64,000 nucleotides of DNA from Candidatus Gastranaerophilales bacterium (GCA_944325545.1 CALVAM010000008.1:1-64000), one strand, 5' to 3'. Numbered from the stretch's first letter, positions 15,222 through 24,057 are shown. Numbers and translations: made by a program. The notes: a model not told the origin generated them from the letters alone.

Positions 15222-15836
15222 TTATTTTAAATTTAGTTTTATATTTTTGATGTCTTCTTGATAATTCTTATACATCTGCTCATATTCATTTTTTAAATCA
15301 TCAGTAATATCAGAACAAGCTAAAAGTCTTTTAATATAACTTTGGCAAGTTCTACTATAAGTAATAGCAAATTCTTTTTTATCTTCATTTGAAAGATTGG
15401 AATTTAGTTTATTTTGATATTTACTATAAAATTTTTGAAATTCTTTCCAAACATCATTGACTTTTTCTCCACTACCGATTTTTTCTTCATTTTTTATCAT
15501 TTGAATTTCTTGTTTAATAACATCTTTTTTATTTTGCCAATATATTTTTAAATCATCAGTAATATCATTACAAGCTAACATTCTATCAATATAAGAAATC
15601 GCAAGTTCTTTTTGTGGAATTGTAGTTGTCATATCAGGGACATTTTTATCAAATTCGGCAAAAACTTTTTCAAATTTTTCAGAATTACTATCTTGCCCAA
15701 GAGAAACTGTATCATAATTAGTTTTTGTTTCTATTGAAGATTTTTGTGCGATTGAATGATTTTCTTCTGTAGTTTTTGCTTCACTATTTGTTGAATAAAT
15801 TTGAGATAAGTTAAAGAAATTGTTTACAGATGTCAT
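15222..15836 (-). CDS. Helical protein with an internal duplication
   Basis: A 204-residue protein of unknown family. Two related segments are visible: FEKVFAEFDKNVPDMTT, then ELAISYIDRMLACNDITDDL, and again ITYSRTCQSYIKRLLACSDI with TDDLKNEYEQMY. Both are mainly helical. The small protein at 17038-17304 has the same module once. The N-terminal 50 residues are Ser/Thr/Asn-rich and probably disordered; there is no signal peptide. It is transcribed after the EF-hand protein (17-base gap), so the two likely act together. Function unknown. Confidence 0.6.
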   Translation of the reverse strand: MTSVNNFFNLSQIYSTNSEAKTTEENHSIAQKSSIETKTNYDTVSLGQDSNSEKFEKVFAEFDKNVPDMTTTIPQKELAISYIDRMLACNDITDDLKIYWQNKKDVIKQEIQMIKNEEKIGSGEKVNDVWKEFQKFYSKYQNKLNSNLSNEDKKEFAITYSRTCQSYIKRLLACSDITDDLKNEYEQMYKNYQEDIKNIKLNLK

Positions 15837-15853
15837 ATATTTTCTCCTTTTTA

Positions 15854-16963
15854 TTATTTAAATTGTTCGTATAACCAGCCTTTTTCTTCTAAAAATCTTA
15901 AAAGAGCTTGTCTGTTTTCTGGAATATCAGCTCTAGTTTTGCCATTAAGCCTTGTATCATCACCGTAAGTCCCGTTGATTTTTTCGCAAATTTCACTCCA
16001 CTGTTCTTGGCTTACCTCCCAATTATCACTATCCCAAGATTCTCCGGTGGTTGATTCTACAATTTGTTTATACATTTCTACCTGCTTCTTTGTCATCATT
16101 TTTGTAGAAATCGTAGCACCATTTATATCATAAATGGTTTTACCATTATCATCTACTTTATAAGAATTTTCTGCCCACGCTAGACGAGACTTCATATCTT
16201 TTGCAGTATACTTTCCATTTTTTTCTAAATCAGAAGGAGAAAACCCTGCAAGCTCACAAATATCACCGCCACAACAAGCTTCACCATCTACTGTACTCAT
16301 TAATCTTGTATAAGCATCTAAGTTTAATTGTTGATAAAAACTTGAATCCTCATTATCACCTTCTTTAAAAAGCCAAGTATTAAGTTGTTTTATTTGTTCT
16401 TTTTTTAATTCTATAATTTGTTTTTTGCTTAATTCAACTCCGTACAAATTTTTTGCATCTTGTTTAAGCTCTTCTATTTCTCCATCAAGCCAACCTTGTA
16501 TATCATTAATTATTTCTTCTTTTAAATTATATTTTTTTGCAAGCTCATCATTTGACATTGCACCTTCTAGTGTTTTACCATTATTATTGTAAGTTTCCCA
16601 ACTTTTCCATTCTACATTGCTCCCAAAACCGTCTCTATTCTTATCTACTTTAAACCACTTATCAATGCCTCTTCTTGCAAATATTTTCATTTGATTCATA
16701 CAAGCTTGACTTCGTTCTTTTTCTGTCACAACTCCATCTTGATTTTTATCCATATAACAAGTTAATTTATACTCAGATTCTGTTATATAACCATCTTTAT
16801 TTATATCTAGAGCATTAAATATACTTTTATCAACACCTTTATTATTCCGTAAAAAATTCTCCTCATTACAGCCTTCTACACCATTTGGATTCCATGCTGT
16901 TTGTGAATCTTCAATATATTTATATTCTAATTTTAAATTATGAATATTATTTATATCAGGCAT
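15854..16963 (-). CDS. EF-hand calcium-binding protein
   Basis: A 369-residue protein. Three EF-hand loops sit near the N-terminus: DINKDGYITESE, DKNQDGVVTEKE and DKNRDGFGSNVE (about residues 52-125); the first two have complete DxNxDGxxxxxE ligands, the third is also close. The rest is a helical/acidic region with no family I can name; it contains CCGGDICELAG around residue 230. No signal peptide is visible. It shares an operon with the downstream helical protein, and the similar 88-residue gene lies upstream. Calcium-responsive or secreted function is inference. Confidence 0.7.
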   Translation of the reverse strand: MPDINNIHNLKLEYKYIEDSQTAWNPNGVEGCNEENFLRNNKGVDKSIFNALDINKDGYITESEYKLTCYMDKNQDGVVTEKERSQACMNQMKIFARRGIDKWFKVDKNRDGFGSNVEWKSWETYNNNGKTLEGAMSNDELAKKYNLKEEIINDIQGWLDGEIEELKQDAKNLYGVELSKKQIIELKKEQIKQLNTWLFKEGDNEDSSFYQQLNLDAYTRLMSTVDGEACCGGDICELAGFSPSDLEKNGKYTAKDMKSRLAWAENSYKVDDNGKTIYDINGATISTKMMTKKQVEMYKQIVESTTGESWDSDNWEVSQEQWSEICEKINGTYGDDTRLNGKTRADIPENRQALLRFLEEKGWLYEQFK

Positions 16964-17037
16964 AAATTTTCCCCCTTAAATTCTATAACGGTATAATTAA
17001 TAAATACTTTAAAATTTGTTACAAAAATTAATGAAAA

Positions 17038-17304
17038 TTAGCCTAAATTATTTCTTTTAGGAAAAATACTGCTATTCATTTTTCCATTATCTGCGTCTGA
17101 TTTTATTACTCCTATTTCGCTTTTTATTATTTCGATTTCTTTTAGAATTTGGTTTCTGGATTCTTTCGGACAATCAGGATGATTTAAAATTCTCTTTTTA
17201 GCTTCTATTGCTCTTTCTTTTTGTTCTACTGTTGATGTTCTTTCAGGAATACCTGCATAGATTCTTTGTACGAATTTCTCAAAGCTAACGTTTTCACCAG
17301 TCAT
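17038..17304 (-). CDS. Small helical protein, single copy of the 15.2-kb module
   Basis: An 88-residue protein. FEKFVQRIYAGIPERTSTVE and KERAIEAKKRILNHPDC parallel each repeat of the 204-residue protein at 15222-15836 (FEKVFAEFDKNVPDMTTTIP, ELAISYIDRMLACND). It is therefore a paralogue, not random. AAAGGAG precedes the start on the minus strand. It is divergent from the XRE regulator gene and shares with it a possible operator at 17391-17409. Function unknown. Confidence 0.6.
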   Translation of the reverse strand: MTGENVSFEKFVQRIYAGIPERTSTVEQKERAIEAKKRILNHPDCPKESRNQILKEIEIIKSEIGVIKSDADNGKMNSSIFPKRNNLG

Positions 17305-17390
17305 AAAATAGCTCCTTTCTTTAGGATAAATGAGTAATATAACTAATTATCAAGGTAAATAAATCTTAATAAAACTATTTATACTATATT

Positions 17391-17438
17391 ATAGTCGTAT
17401 TAAGACTATTTTGTCAACCCTTTAAATCTTACTAAAAT
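17391..17438 (+). promoter_or_regulatory. Possible operator and promoter of the XRE regulator
   Basis: ATAGTC-7 bases-GACTAT is a perfect dyad at 17391-17409. It sits directly before TTGTCA (17411-17416), 16 bases, TAAAAT (17433-17438), a plausible sigma-70-type promoter. It lies between the divergent helical-protein and XRE genes, as expected for autoregulation. No experimental support. Confidence 0.45.
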
Positions 17439-17477
17439 CTTTATTGAAGATAAAAAAGATAGTATCCTATTGTTGAT

Positions 17478-17792
17478 ATGGGAGAAATTTCTAAAAAATT
17501 AGGGTTAAGAATAAAAGAATTACGTGAAAATAGAGGTCTTACACAATTAGGACTTGCGGAAATTCTTAACATGGAAGCTTCTAATCTTTCTAAAATTGAA
17601 AGAGGTGTTCAAATACCTAAAGAAGAAAGTTTAGAGAAGATTTCAAAAGCTCTTGATGTTGAACTTAAGGATTTATTTGATTATGGTCATTTTGTAGATA
17701 AATCAACTTTAATAAACAAAATTAATCAAATTTTAAAATTCGCAGATGAAAAAAAAATTCAAAAATATTACCGAATTTTAATCAATTTGTAA
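17478..17792 (+). CDS. XRE-family helix-turn-helix regulator
   Basis: A 104-residue protein. Residues 7-62 form a Cro/CI-type HTH (LGLRIKELRENRGLTQLGLA, then MEASNLSKIERGVQIP), one of the clearest DNA-binding folds. The C-terminal ~40 residues may mediate dimerisation. No clear ribosome-binding site precedes the ATG at 17478. It is divergent from the small helical-protein gene and is probably a local repressor for the 15.2-17.3 kb group (inference from the shared intergenic dyad). Confidence 0.85.
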   Translation: MGEISKKLGLRIKELRENRGLTQLGLAEILNMEASNLSKIERGVQIPKEESLEKISKALDVELKDLFDYGHFVDKSTLINKINQILKFADEKKIQKYYRILINL

Positions 17793-17860
17793 CTAAAATA
17801 TACATCATGGAGTTTGCGGAAAAATTGATATTTTTCTCGTAAATTTCTTGGAACGGTTTT

Positions 17861-17898
17861 GCATCAGGTCGTGTGTGGGATAGCACACGACCTGATGC
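17861..17898. repeat. Perfect 15-bp stem palindrome
   Basis: GCATCAGGTCGTGTG and CACACGACCTGATGC flank an 8-base loop. The stem is perfect and GC-richer than its surroundings. No T-run follows on either strand, so it is not a standard terminator. It lies between the XRE gene and the rpmI leader (17793-18118), a stretch in which I see no gene. Confidence 0.8.
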
Positions 17899-18003
17899 TC
17901 ACACACCTATGGTCGGATTTGAAAAATCTCAAAAATTTGTCAAATTTTGGATTTTTCTGCATCCTCCATGCTTGACAGTAATACAAATTTATTTTACACT
18001 AAT

Positions 18004-18112
18004 CATGCCGAAGTATAGTGCTATGGTATGCCTTACTCGGAGAAGTACAAAAACGGGTAAAACTGGCTTGGAGTTTTTATTCCAATCCCAAAGTATTTAC
18101 CCCTGAAAGGAG
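18004..18112 (+). promoter_or_regulatory. Structured leader of rpmI-rplT
   Basis: CCGA(a)GTA/TACTCGG pairs at about 18008-18040. A nested hairpin GGGTAAA...TTGGA...TCCAA...TTTACCC pairs at about 18055-18101. The rpmI ribosome-binding site AAAGGAG follows directly. Leaders of L35-L20 operons are commonly autoregulated by L20 binding; this structured leader could do so, but I cannot match it to a specific published leader class. Confidence 0.5.
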
Positions 18113-18118
18113 AATAAA

Positions 18119-18328
18119 ATGCCAAAATTAAAAACTCACCGTGCAGCAGCTAAAAGATATAAAGTTACTGGCACCGGTAAAATTACAAGAAGACATGCAG
18201 GTATCGGTCACTTGCTTCAACACAAATCTGAATCAAGAAAACGTAAGATTTTCGGAGATGTTGTTATTTCTGAAACTCACGAAAAATTGGTTTCAAAAGA
18301 GTTACCTTACAAGAAGTATGCTAGATAG
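18119..18328 (+). CDS. rpmI: 50S ribosomal protein L35
   Basis: A 69-residue basic protein starting [20 protein letters not shown], the hallmark of L35, with [13 protein letters not shown] in the middle. It is a structural component of the large ribosomal subunit. AAAGGAG lies eight bases before the ATG. It forms the usual pair with rplT (12-base gap). infC, which often precedes this pair, is not here. Normal length. Confidence 0.98.
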   Translation: MPKLKTHRAAAKRYKVTGTGKITRRHAGIGHLLQHKSESRKRKIFGDVVISETHEKLVSKELPYKKYAR

Positions 18329-18340
18329 GAGTGTTGAACA

Positions 18341-18691
18341 ATGAGAATTAAACGTGGAAATGTATGTCGTAACAGACACAAAAAAATATTAAAACTTGCT
18401 AAAGGTTTCAAAGGTGCAAGAAGCAGAATATTTAAAGTTGCTAACATTGCTGTAATGAAAGCTCTTAAATATGCTTACAGAGATAGACGTGCTACAAAAC
18501 GTAATATGAGACGTTTATGGATTGTAAGAATTAATGCCGCTGTTAGAGAACAAGGTATGAGCTATTCTAGATTTGTTAATGCTTGTAAAAAAGCTAATAT
18601 TCAAGTAAATAGAAAAATGCTTGCTGACCTTGCTGTAAACGATAAAGAAGCTTTTGCTCTTGTTGTTGAAACTGCTAAAGCAGCTTTATAA
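18341..18691 (+). CDS. rplT: 50S ribosomal protein L20
   Basis: A 116-residue protein beginning [20 protein letters not shown], with [20 protein letters not shown], characteristic of L20, which binds 23S rRNA and is needed early in large-subunit assembly. AGGAG precedes the start. It often represses its own operon through the leader; a structured leader lies before rpmI. A strong terminator follows. Normal length. Confidence 0.98.
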   Translation: MRIKRGNVCRNRHKKILKLAKGFKGARSRIFKVANIAVMKALKYAYRDRRATKRNMRRLWIVRINAAVREQGMSYSRFVNACKKANIQVNRKMLADLAVNDKEAFALVVETAKAAL

Positions 18692-18713
18692 TTTTAATTT
18701 AAGTCTAAAATAA

Positions 18714-18750
18714 ATAGCTTGGTTATTTATGTAACCAAGCTATTTTTATG
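18714..18750 (+). terminator. rpmI-rplT terminator
   Basis: ATAGCTTGGTTA/TAACCAAGCTAT perfect stem followed by TTTTTATGTTTTT. It also lies before the end of the convergent gene at 18770. Confidence 0.9.
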
Positions 18751-18769
18751 TTTTTGAGAAAAAGGAGAA

Positions 18770-19183
18770 TTACATATCATATACAAAGTTTTGACCTGTT
18801 GTATTTTCCGCAGCTTGTTGTCTCATTGCTTGAGATGCAAAAAACATTTGTTTAGCATAACTTTGAATTTCACTGTTATAAACTCTTTGGTCAAAGATAT
18901 TTTCGTATTTTTCTAAATAGTCGCCAATTGGGTTAATAATGTCTGTAACTAAACCGACCGCAGTATCAGCAAATTGTTTTAAAGCTCTTTCTCCAATTCC
19001 TAATTCTGCCATTTTTTCAGACAAAGTTAAGGTTAATAATCCGCTTTCTTGCACAGCATGTTCAGCTTTTTGTTCAAGCTTTTGTTCCATTTTTTCTTCA
19101 GCAGCAGCATGTTGCTTAGTCGGGTCATAAGTCTGAGTTTTATATGTTTGTAAGAAATTATTCAGATTAAATGTTTCTGCCAT
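18770..19183 (-). CDS. Conserved-looking helical protein of unknown function
   Basis: A 137-residue protein if started at 19183, where AGGGA lies nine bases upstream; a start at 19222 adds 13 residues but lacks a ribosome-binding site. The sequence is helical with a Gln/Glu/Ala-rich segment (AAAEEKMEQKLEQKAEH), a short amphipathic or hydrophobic region (TLTLSEKMAELGIGERALKQ; TAVGLVTDIINPIGDYL), and a tail, QMFFASQAMRQQAAEN. No signal peptide or known domain. Convergent with rplT and divergent from the oxidoreductase operon. I do not recognise it. Confidence 0.5.
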   Translation of the reverse strand: MAETFNLNNFLQTYKTQTYDPTKQHAAAEEKMEQKLEQKAEHAVQESGLLTLTLSEKMAELGIGERALKQFADTAVGLVTDIINPIGDYLEKYENIFDQRVYNSEIQSYAKQMFFASQAMRQQAAENTTGQNFVYDM

Positions 19184-19379
19184 ATCCTTTGTCCCTATTC
19201 TTTCTAATTCTTTTATCGACATTTTTTTCTAAAACTTTAGACTTTTTATATATTTTGTTACAAAATTTAACAAAAAGATGAAATTTTGAGTTGATATTTA
19301 TTGGAATTTATTATTTTTGCATTCTAAAGTGTTTTTGTAGTAATATGTAGAAGTAGATTTTTAAGGGAAGGTTAAGAAT

Positions 19380-20474
19380 ATGGTAAACAAACTTATTAAG
19401 GAAGACACTAAGATGTTCCTTACAGGAAATGAAGTGTTGGCTTATGCTGCAAATTCAGCAGAAGCAGAATTTATGTACGGTTATCCGATTACACCTCAAA
19501 ATGAAATTATGCATACTTGGTGTAAATTGTTACCAAAAACCGGTGCGGGATTTTTACAGACAGAAGATGAAATTTCAGCAGGGTTTTCAACAATTGGTGG
19601 TATTTTAGCCGGAAAAAGAGCTTTTACAGCAACTGCTGGCCCGGGTAATGTCATTATGCAGGATGCTCAATCAATGGCTGAAATGATGAGAATACCTTTT
19701 GTTTGTGCGGTTATGCAAAGAGGCGGACCTTCTACTGCTACAGTTATTTATGCTCAACAAGAAACAAGATTGACTTGTTACGGCGGAAACGGAGAAGGGT
19801 TTAGAATTGTTTATTCTACTGCAGGACATCAAGATTTGTATGATTATATGATTAAAGCATTCAATACTGCTTGGAAATACAGATTTCCTACTTACGTTTT
19901 AGCTGACGGTTATCAAGGTAAAATGAGAGAACCTGTTATGTTGTATGACCCTGCCAGTCGTGGTATTACTATGGTTCCTACTGAAAAAGCTTTGTTAGGT
20001 CCTGGTGAAATCGGAGTTGATAGAAAATCTACTCATATGAGAAATACTTATAATATGGAAGAAGAACTTATGGAAGTTCTTGAAGGTTATAAAGCAGACT
20101 ATGAAAAAATGTCTGAAGAAGTTCAAGAATGGGAAGAATATAAGGCTGATGATGCTGAAATTCTTGTAATTGCTCACGGTATAGTTGCTCGTTCTGCTAG
20201 AACTGCAATTGATGAATTAAGAGCTAAAGGAATTAAAGCCGGTTTATTCAGACCTATTACAATAAGACCGCTTGCTGTTAAACCTTTAAGAGCTGCAGTT
20301 GCTAGATCAAAACAAATTCTATTTACTGAATCTGCTAACGGTCAATTAGCACAAATGGTATTAGAAAAATTATATGGCTTAACTACACCTTATGACACTT
20401 TATTCAAAATGGGTGTTGGTGTTACTGGTGACGATATTGTTAAAAAAGTTGAGTCAATGGCAGTAGCAGTGTAG
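19380..20474 (+). CDS. 2-oxoacid:ferredoxin oxidoreductase, alpha subunit
   Basis: A 364-residue subunit of a ferredoxin-dependent 2-oxoacid dehydrogenase, which decarboxylates a 2-oxoacid to its acyl-CoA with reduction of ferredoxin. GYPITPQNEI near residues 39-48, and FTATAGPGNVIMQDAQ with QRGGPSTATV further on, are typical of the alpha subunit (PorA/VorB/KorA type). GGGAAGG precedes the start at suitable spacing. It is first of four consecutive genes (alpha, beta, gamma, delta), the order of four-subunit enzymes. The substrate (pyruvate, 2-oxoisovalerate or 2-oxoglutarate) cannot be fixed from sequence by eye. Confidence 0.9.
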   Translation: MVNKLIKEDTKMFLTGNEVLAYAANSAEAEFMYGYPITPQNEIMHTWCKLLPKTGAGFLQTEDEISAGFSTIGGILAGKRAFTATAGPGNVIMQDAQSMAEMMRIPFVCAVMQRGGPSTATVIYAQQETRLTCYGGNGEGFRIVYSTAGHQDLYDYMIKAFNTAWKYRFPTYVLADGYQGKMREPVMLYDPASRGITMVPTEKALLGPGEIGVDRKSTHMRNTYNMEEELMEVLEGYKADYEKMSEEVQEWEEYKADDAEILVIAHGIVARSARTAIDELRAKGIKAGLFRPITIRPLAVKPLRAAVARSKQILFTESANGQLAQMVLEKLYGLTTPYDTLFKMGVGVTGDDIVKKVESMAVAV

Positions 20475-20496
20475 ATAGGAAATAGGAGATAAAAAT

Positions 20497-21249
20497 ATGT
20501 CAGAAATATTAACACTTCCTCCAAATTTACCAAAATCTCAAAATGCTGAGGTTGGAGCAAGTAAATTTTGTCCGGGTTGTGGACACGGTATAACTTTAAA
20601 AGCATTAGGTTATGCTATTGATGAATTAGGTATTAAACAAAAAACTGTTTTTGGTTGTGATATCGGATGTTCGTTGTTATCTTGGAACTATATGGATTTA
20701 GATACAGTTCAGACTCACCACGGTAGAACAACTCCGGTTATTTATGGTGTTACAAGAGCTAATCCTGAAGCAATTGGTATTGCTTATATGGGTGATGGTG
20801 GCGGTCTTGCTATTGGTGCTCAACATTTAGTTAACGCAACAGTTCGTGGCGAAAGAATGATGATAGTTGTTGTGAATAACACTAACTATGGTATGACAGG
20901 CGGACAAATGTCACCTACTACTATGCCTGGACAAAAAACCGAAACAACTCCATATGGTAGAGATTGTGATGTTACAGGTAAACCTGCTAAAGCTGCTGAA
21001 ATGGTTGCTGCGATTGCTGATCCTGCTAAGTCTTATGTAGCTAGATCTACTGTTTCAAATGTAATCAAGTTAAAATCAGCGTTTGTTAAAGGACTAAAAA
21101 ATGTTCAAAATGGAGGTTTCTCTTTCATTGAAGTATTATCAATTTGTCCTTTAAACTGGAGAACTAATAATTTTGATACATTTGCAAGACTTCAACAAAT
21201 GGAAGAATTCTTTGAAGTAAAAGAATTTTTGGTTCCTGAAAGTGTATAA
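20497..21249 (+). CDS. 2-oxoacid:ferredoxin oxidoreductase, beta subunit (TPP-binding)
   Basis: A 250-residue subunit that binds thiamine diphosphate. FCPGCGHGITLKAL is near the N-terminus. The TPP motif GDGG...NN appears as GDGGGLAIGAQHLVNAT ... VVNNTNYGMTGGQMSPT. Normal for VorA/PorB/KorB-type subunits. AGGAGAT precedes the ATG. Second gene of the four-gene operon; it acts with the alpha subunit at the active site. Confidence 0.92.
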   Translation: MSEILTLPPNLPKSQNAEVGASKFCPGCGHGITLKALGYAIDELGIKQKTVFGCDIGCSLLSWNYMDLDTVQTHHGRTTPVIYGVTRANPEAIGIAYMGDGGGLAIGAQHLVNATVRGERMMIVVVNNTNYGMTGGQMSPTTMPGQKTETTPYGRDCDVTGKPAKAAEMVAAIADPAKSYVARSTVSNVIKLKSAFVKGLKNVQNGGFSFIEVLSICPLNWRTNNFDTFARLQQMEEFFEVKEFLVPESV

Positions 21250-21280
21250 TTATATTAAGAAATAATTTGGAGAAAATAAA

Positions 21281-21844
21281 ATGGCAAGAACAAAAATAGT
21301 ATTAGCAGGTGAAGGTGGACAGGGTGTTCAATCTATTGCTAAAATTCTTGTAGAAGCTGGATATGAAGCTGGAAAACAAGTTCTTTATATTCCTAACTTC
21401 GGTGTTGAACAAAGAGGTGGGGTTTCAATTGCTTTTTGTCAAATAGCTGATGAAAGAATTGGTGAACCTCGTTATTCTAAAGGTGACATAATTATTATGT
21501 TATCTGATAGAGCGATTGACAGATGTGAAACTTATGTTGATGAAAATTCAACAGTAGTTTATGATACTTCTGTTTGTTCTAAAAAGCCTACTGTTAAGTG
21601 TAAAAGAGTTATAGGTATTGATGCTAATAAAATTGCTAACGAAAAATTAAGTGCAAGAGTTTTCAACATCATTATCTTAGGCGTATTACTTGCAGCAACT
21701 AATGTTTTAGAACTTAGCGATATTAAAAATGCTATGGAAATGGCATTAGGCAAGAAATTCGATGCTAAGCCTGAATTAAGAGAATTAAATTATAAGGCTC
21801 TTGAAATGGGTATGGAACTTATAAAAGAAAAGGCTGGTGTATAA
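21281..21844 (+). CDS. 2-oxoacid:ferredoxin oxidoreductase, gamma subunit
   Basis: A 187-residue subunit beginning with GEGGQGVQSIAKILVEA, the gamma-domain glycine motif, then VLYIPNFGVEQRGGVSIAF. The gamma domain contributes to the CoA-binding/inter-domain part of these enzymes. TTGGAG lies before the start. Third gene of the operon; followed by the ferredoxin-like delta subunit almost without a gap. Confidence 0.92.
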   Translation: MARTKIVLAGEGGQGVQSIAKILVEAGYEAGKQVLYIPNFGVEQRGGVSIAFCQIADERIGEPRYSKGDIIIMLSDRAIDRCETYVDENSTVVYDTSVCSKKPTVKCKRVIGIDANKIANEKLSARVFNIIILGVLLAATNVLELSDIKNAMEMALGKKFDAKPELRELNYKALEMGMELIKEKAGV

Positions 21845-21845
21845 T

Positions 21846-22118
21846 ATGACAGATAAACAATATAAAGGTTATAAAATAGAAGGTGTCGGCAAGGGTAAAG
21901 CTGACTATTATGTTTATACAGATTTATGCAAAGGTTGCGGACTTTGTATTGCAAAATGCCCTATGAATAAAGCTGGGAAAAAATGCTTACAATGGTCTAA
22001 GGAAGTTGGGTTATACCAAACTCCGGCTGTTGCTCCTGATCCTGAAATTTGTATTGCCTGCGGAGCTTGTGCCATGACCTGTCCTGACAGTGCAATAAGA
22101 ATCGAGAAAAAAGCATAG
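21846..22118 (+). CDS. 2-oxoacid:ferredoxin oxidoreductase, delta subunit (2x[4Fe-4S])
   Basis: A 90-residue ferredoxin-like subunit with two cluster motifs: CKGCGLCIAKCPM and CIACGACAMTCPD. It carries electrons from the TPP site to external ferredoxin. The ATG at 21846 is preferred to a GTG nine bases earlier. The gene starts one base after the gamma-subunit stop, so translation is coupled. Last gene of the operon. Confidence 0.93.
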   Translation: MTDKQYKGYKIEGVGKGKADYYVYTDLCKGCGLCIAKCPMNKAGKKCLQWSKEVGLYQTPAVAPDPEICIACGACAMTCPDSAIRIEKKA

Positions 22119-22139
22119 TTTTATAATTTTTAATAAACT

Positions 22140-23918
22140 TTAGGGCTCGATATTTTTCGAGCTCTTTTGTTTTGTTAAATATGCATACATTCCATATGCT
22201 AATATGCCGAAACTTCCCAAAATGATTGATATTGTTTTGTATGGAGTTTTTAATGAAGGTTTATTTTCCAGAATATCACGATATTTAACAATTTTTTTGT
22301 ATAACTCTTTTTCAGTTTTATCTAAACCTTTTGCTTTAAAGTTTTTTGCTAAAGCATCCATTGGATTAAAGCCTTTATTTTTCTCAATAGAATTTATATA
22401 TTCTTCTTCAAAATTATGGGGAACAATTGTTTTATAACTATTTAAAGAACCATACTTGTTTCTTTTATCTTCAAGCCCAAGTGCATCTGTGAAGTATATC
22501 ATATTATTATAAGCAGAATAATTTTCGGCTAAACGACTTTTTATATATTCATTAGTAGAGTTTATTTTTTCTGCTGGAATATTTAGAAGTTTACTTAATA
22601 TTTTACTTTCTTCGGGATTAAAATTCATTTTTATAGAATCTTGATTAGTTGCTCCGAGTATAAAATTATTTTTTGCAAAACCTCTTTTTAAAAAGCTTGA
22701 ATTTGTTCCCCAATCTTCTTTAATATAATCTGAGGTGAATATATTCATACGTTTTTTGATAAAGGGTTTTATTTGATTACCTTCAAAAATATTAAAATTA
22801 TCAGGGGAAGTTATAAATTCGTAACTTATATTATTTAAATTATAATTATTCCCCTTAACTTTTTTTACTTCATCTTCTATAAGATTTAAAATTTCTTCTT
22901 TATAATATTTGTTATTTTTAACTCCATCTTTAATTATTGGCTGTGAAATATAACTCCAAGCCGCGTCAACCCTAAAACCGTCAAATCTTCTTGAATATAG
23001 ATTAACTTTTTTTCTTAAAAGTTCTTTGCCTTCAATAGAATCCAAATCAAGAGCAGGTAAATTCCAACCTATTGAAGCATCTTTTATGAAAGCTTTTGGA
23101 TTTGCCCAAACTTCATCATAAGAAAATCCACAAGGCATATCTCCATTCAATTTTATTCCTTTTGAATTTAAGATTGCTTTAGATTTTGATAAACTTTTTT
23201 CTGCTAAAAATTGTTTGAATTTATAAAAATCAATTTCTTTTGATTTTTGAGAATAAATTTCTTTTATTCGTTTTTCTCTTTCTGTGATTTTTACTACGTC
23301 AGGATTAAATAAATTTTTATCAATTTCATTCCAATTGTTATAATCGTAGTTATTATTTATTTCTTTCAATGCTTGATAAAGAGCTTTTGTCTCTAAAAGT
23401 TCTGCATTATTCTTTTTATATATTTCAAAATCGTTTTGCATATTTTTATCGAGATTATTGTATAAATTTTTTAGTACAATCTCTTGAGTAGAATTTTTTT
23501 CTATAATATTTTTAAAATTCACCTCATCTTTTAAATTATTAGCTTTTATAATTTTTTCTAATTCATCTTTGGATACAAAATCTTCAATATTAATAATGTG
23601 ATTACCCAAATCCATAGAACTTCCCGAATAAAATGGCACATCTTTTCCGTGGAAATGATATTGTCCTATTGGTAAAAGTTGAATTTCATTAATATCCCAA
23701 TATTTTTTAATAAAATTACTAAAATCTTCACCTTCTTTGTTTGCAAAATTACCAACTCCAATTTTATTCGGTAAAGATGATGATGGAATAATAAGTGTCG
23801 ATTTTCCGTTATTTCCAAGTTTTTCTTTTGCTTGTTTTAATGTATCAAAATATTCCTTCTCTTCAGAAGGCTTTAGCTTTCTTTGAAAATTTAATGCATT
23901 AATAGAATTTATTTGCAT
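22140..23918 (-). CDS. GH77-like 4-alpha-glucanotransferase with C-terminal membrane anchor
   Basis: A 592-residue protein related to amylomaltase/MalQ. Landmarks: LNGDMPCGFSYDEVWANPKA; FDGFRVDAAW, carrying the probable nucleophile Asp near 317; and ISYEFITSP, with a Glu at the acid/base position near 367, although the canonical EDLG is altered. The third conserved region reads ATNQDS instead of the usual GTHDN. A hydrophobic span, ISIILGSFGILAYGMYAYL, near the C-terminus suggests membrane attachment. No signal peptide; the N-terminus has LNFQRKL, a variant of the motif seen in other proteins here. Because the signatures are degenerate, reduced or altered activity is possible. The paralogue at 28.3 kb is more canonical. 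Confidence 0.75.
   Translation of the reverse strand: MQINSINALNFQRKLKPSEEKEYFDTLKQAKEKLGNNGKSTLIIPSSSLPNKIGVGNFANKEGEDFSNFIKKYWDINEIQLLPIGQYHFHGKDVPFYSGSSMDLGNHIINIEDFVSKDELEKIIKANNLKDEVNFKNIIEKNSTQEIVLKNLYNNLDKNMQNDFEIYKKNNAELLETKALYQALKEINNNYDYNNWNEIDKNLFNPDVVKITEREKRIKEIYSQKSKEIDFYKFKQFLAEKSLSKSKAILNSKGIKLNGDMPCGFSYDEVWANPKAFIKDASIGWNLPALDLDSIEGKELLRKKVNLYSRRFDGFRVDAAWSYISQPIIKDGVKNNKYYKEEILNLIEDEVKKVKGNNYNLNNISYEFITSPDNFNIFEGNQIKPFIKKRMNIFTSDYIKEDWGTNSSFLKRGFAKNNFILGATNQDSIKMNFNPEESKILSKLLNIPAEKINSTNEYIKSRLAENYSAYNNMIYFTDALGLEDKRNKYGSLNSYKTIVPHNFEEEYINSIEKNKGFNPMDALAKNFKAKGLDKTEKELYKKIVKYRDILENKPSLKTPYKTISIILGSFGILAYGMYAYLTKQKSSKNIEP
22145..22172 (+). terminator. Terminator between the oxidoreductase operon and a convergent gene
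   Basis: GCTCGA/TCGAGC stem and a T-rich run (TCTTTTGTTTT). It overlaps the last codons of the convergent GH77-like gene. Confidence 0.65.
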
Positions 23919-24057
23919 AATCACACACCAACTATATTAAATCAAATAAAAGTTTTAATTTGCTATATTATGTAGATTTGTTAAAAAAAATTGCAATAAG
24001 TCGTTATTTAATATACTATAGACAGAAAAGGTGGTTAAAATTATAGGAGGATATTAA

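Noticed and set aside
17873..18106. 77-codon frame before rpmI
   Set aside because: Lies across the palindrome and the structured leader; the translated product has no domain and no ribosome-binding site.
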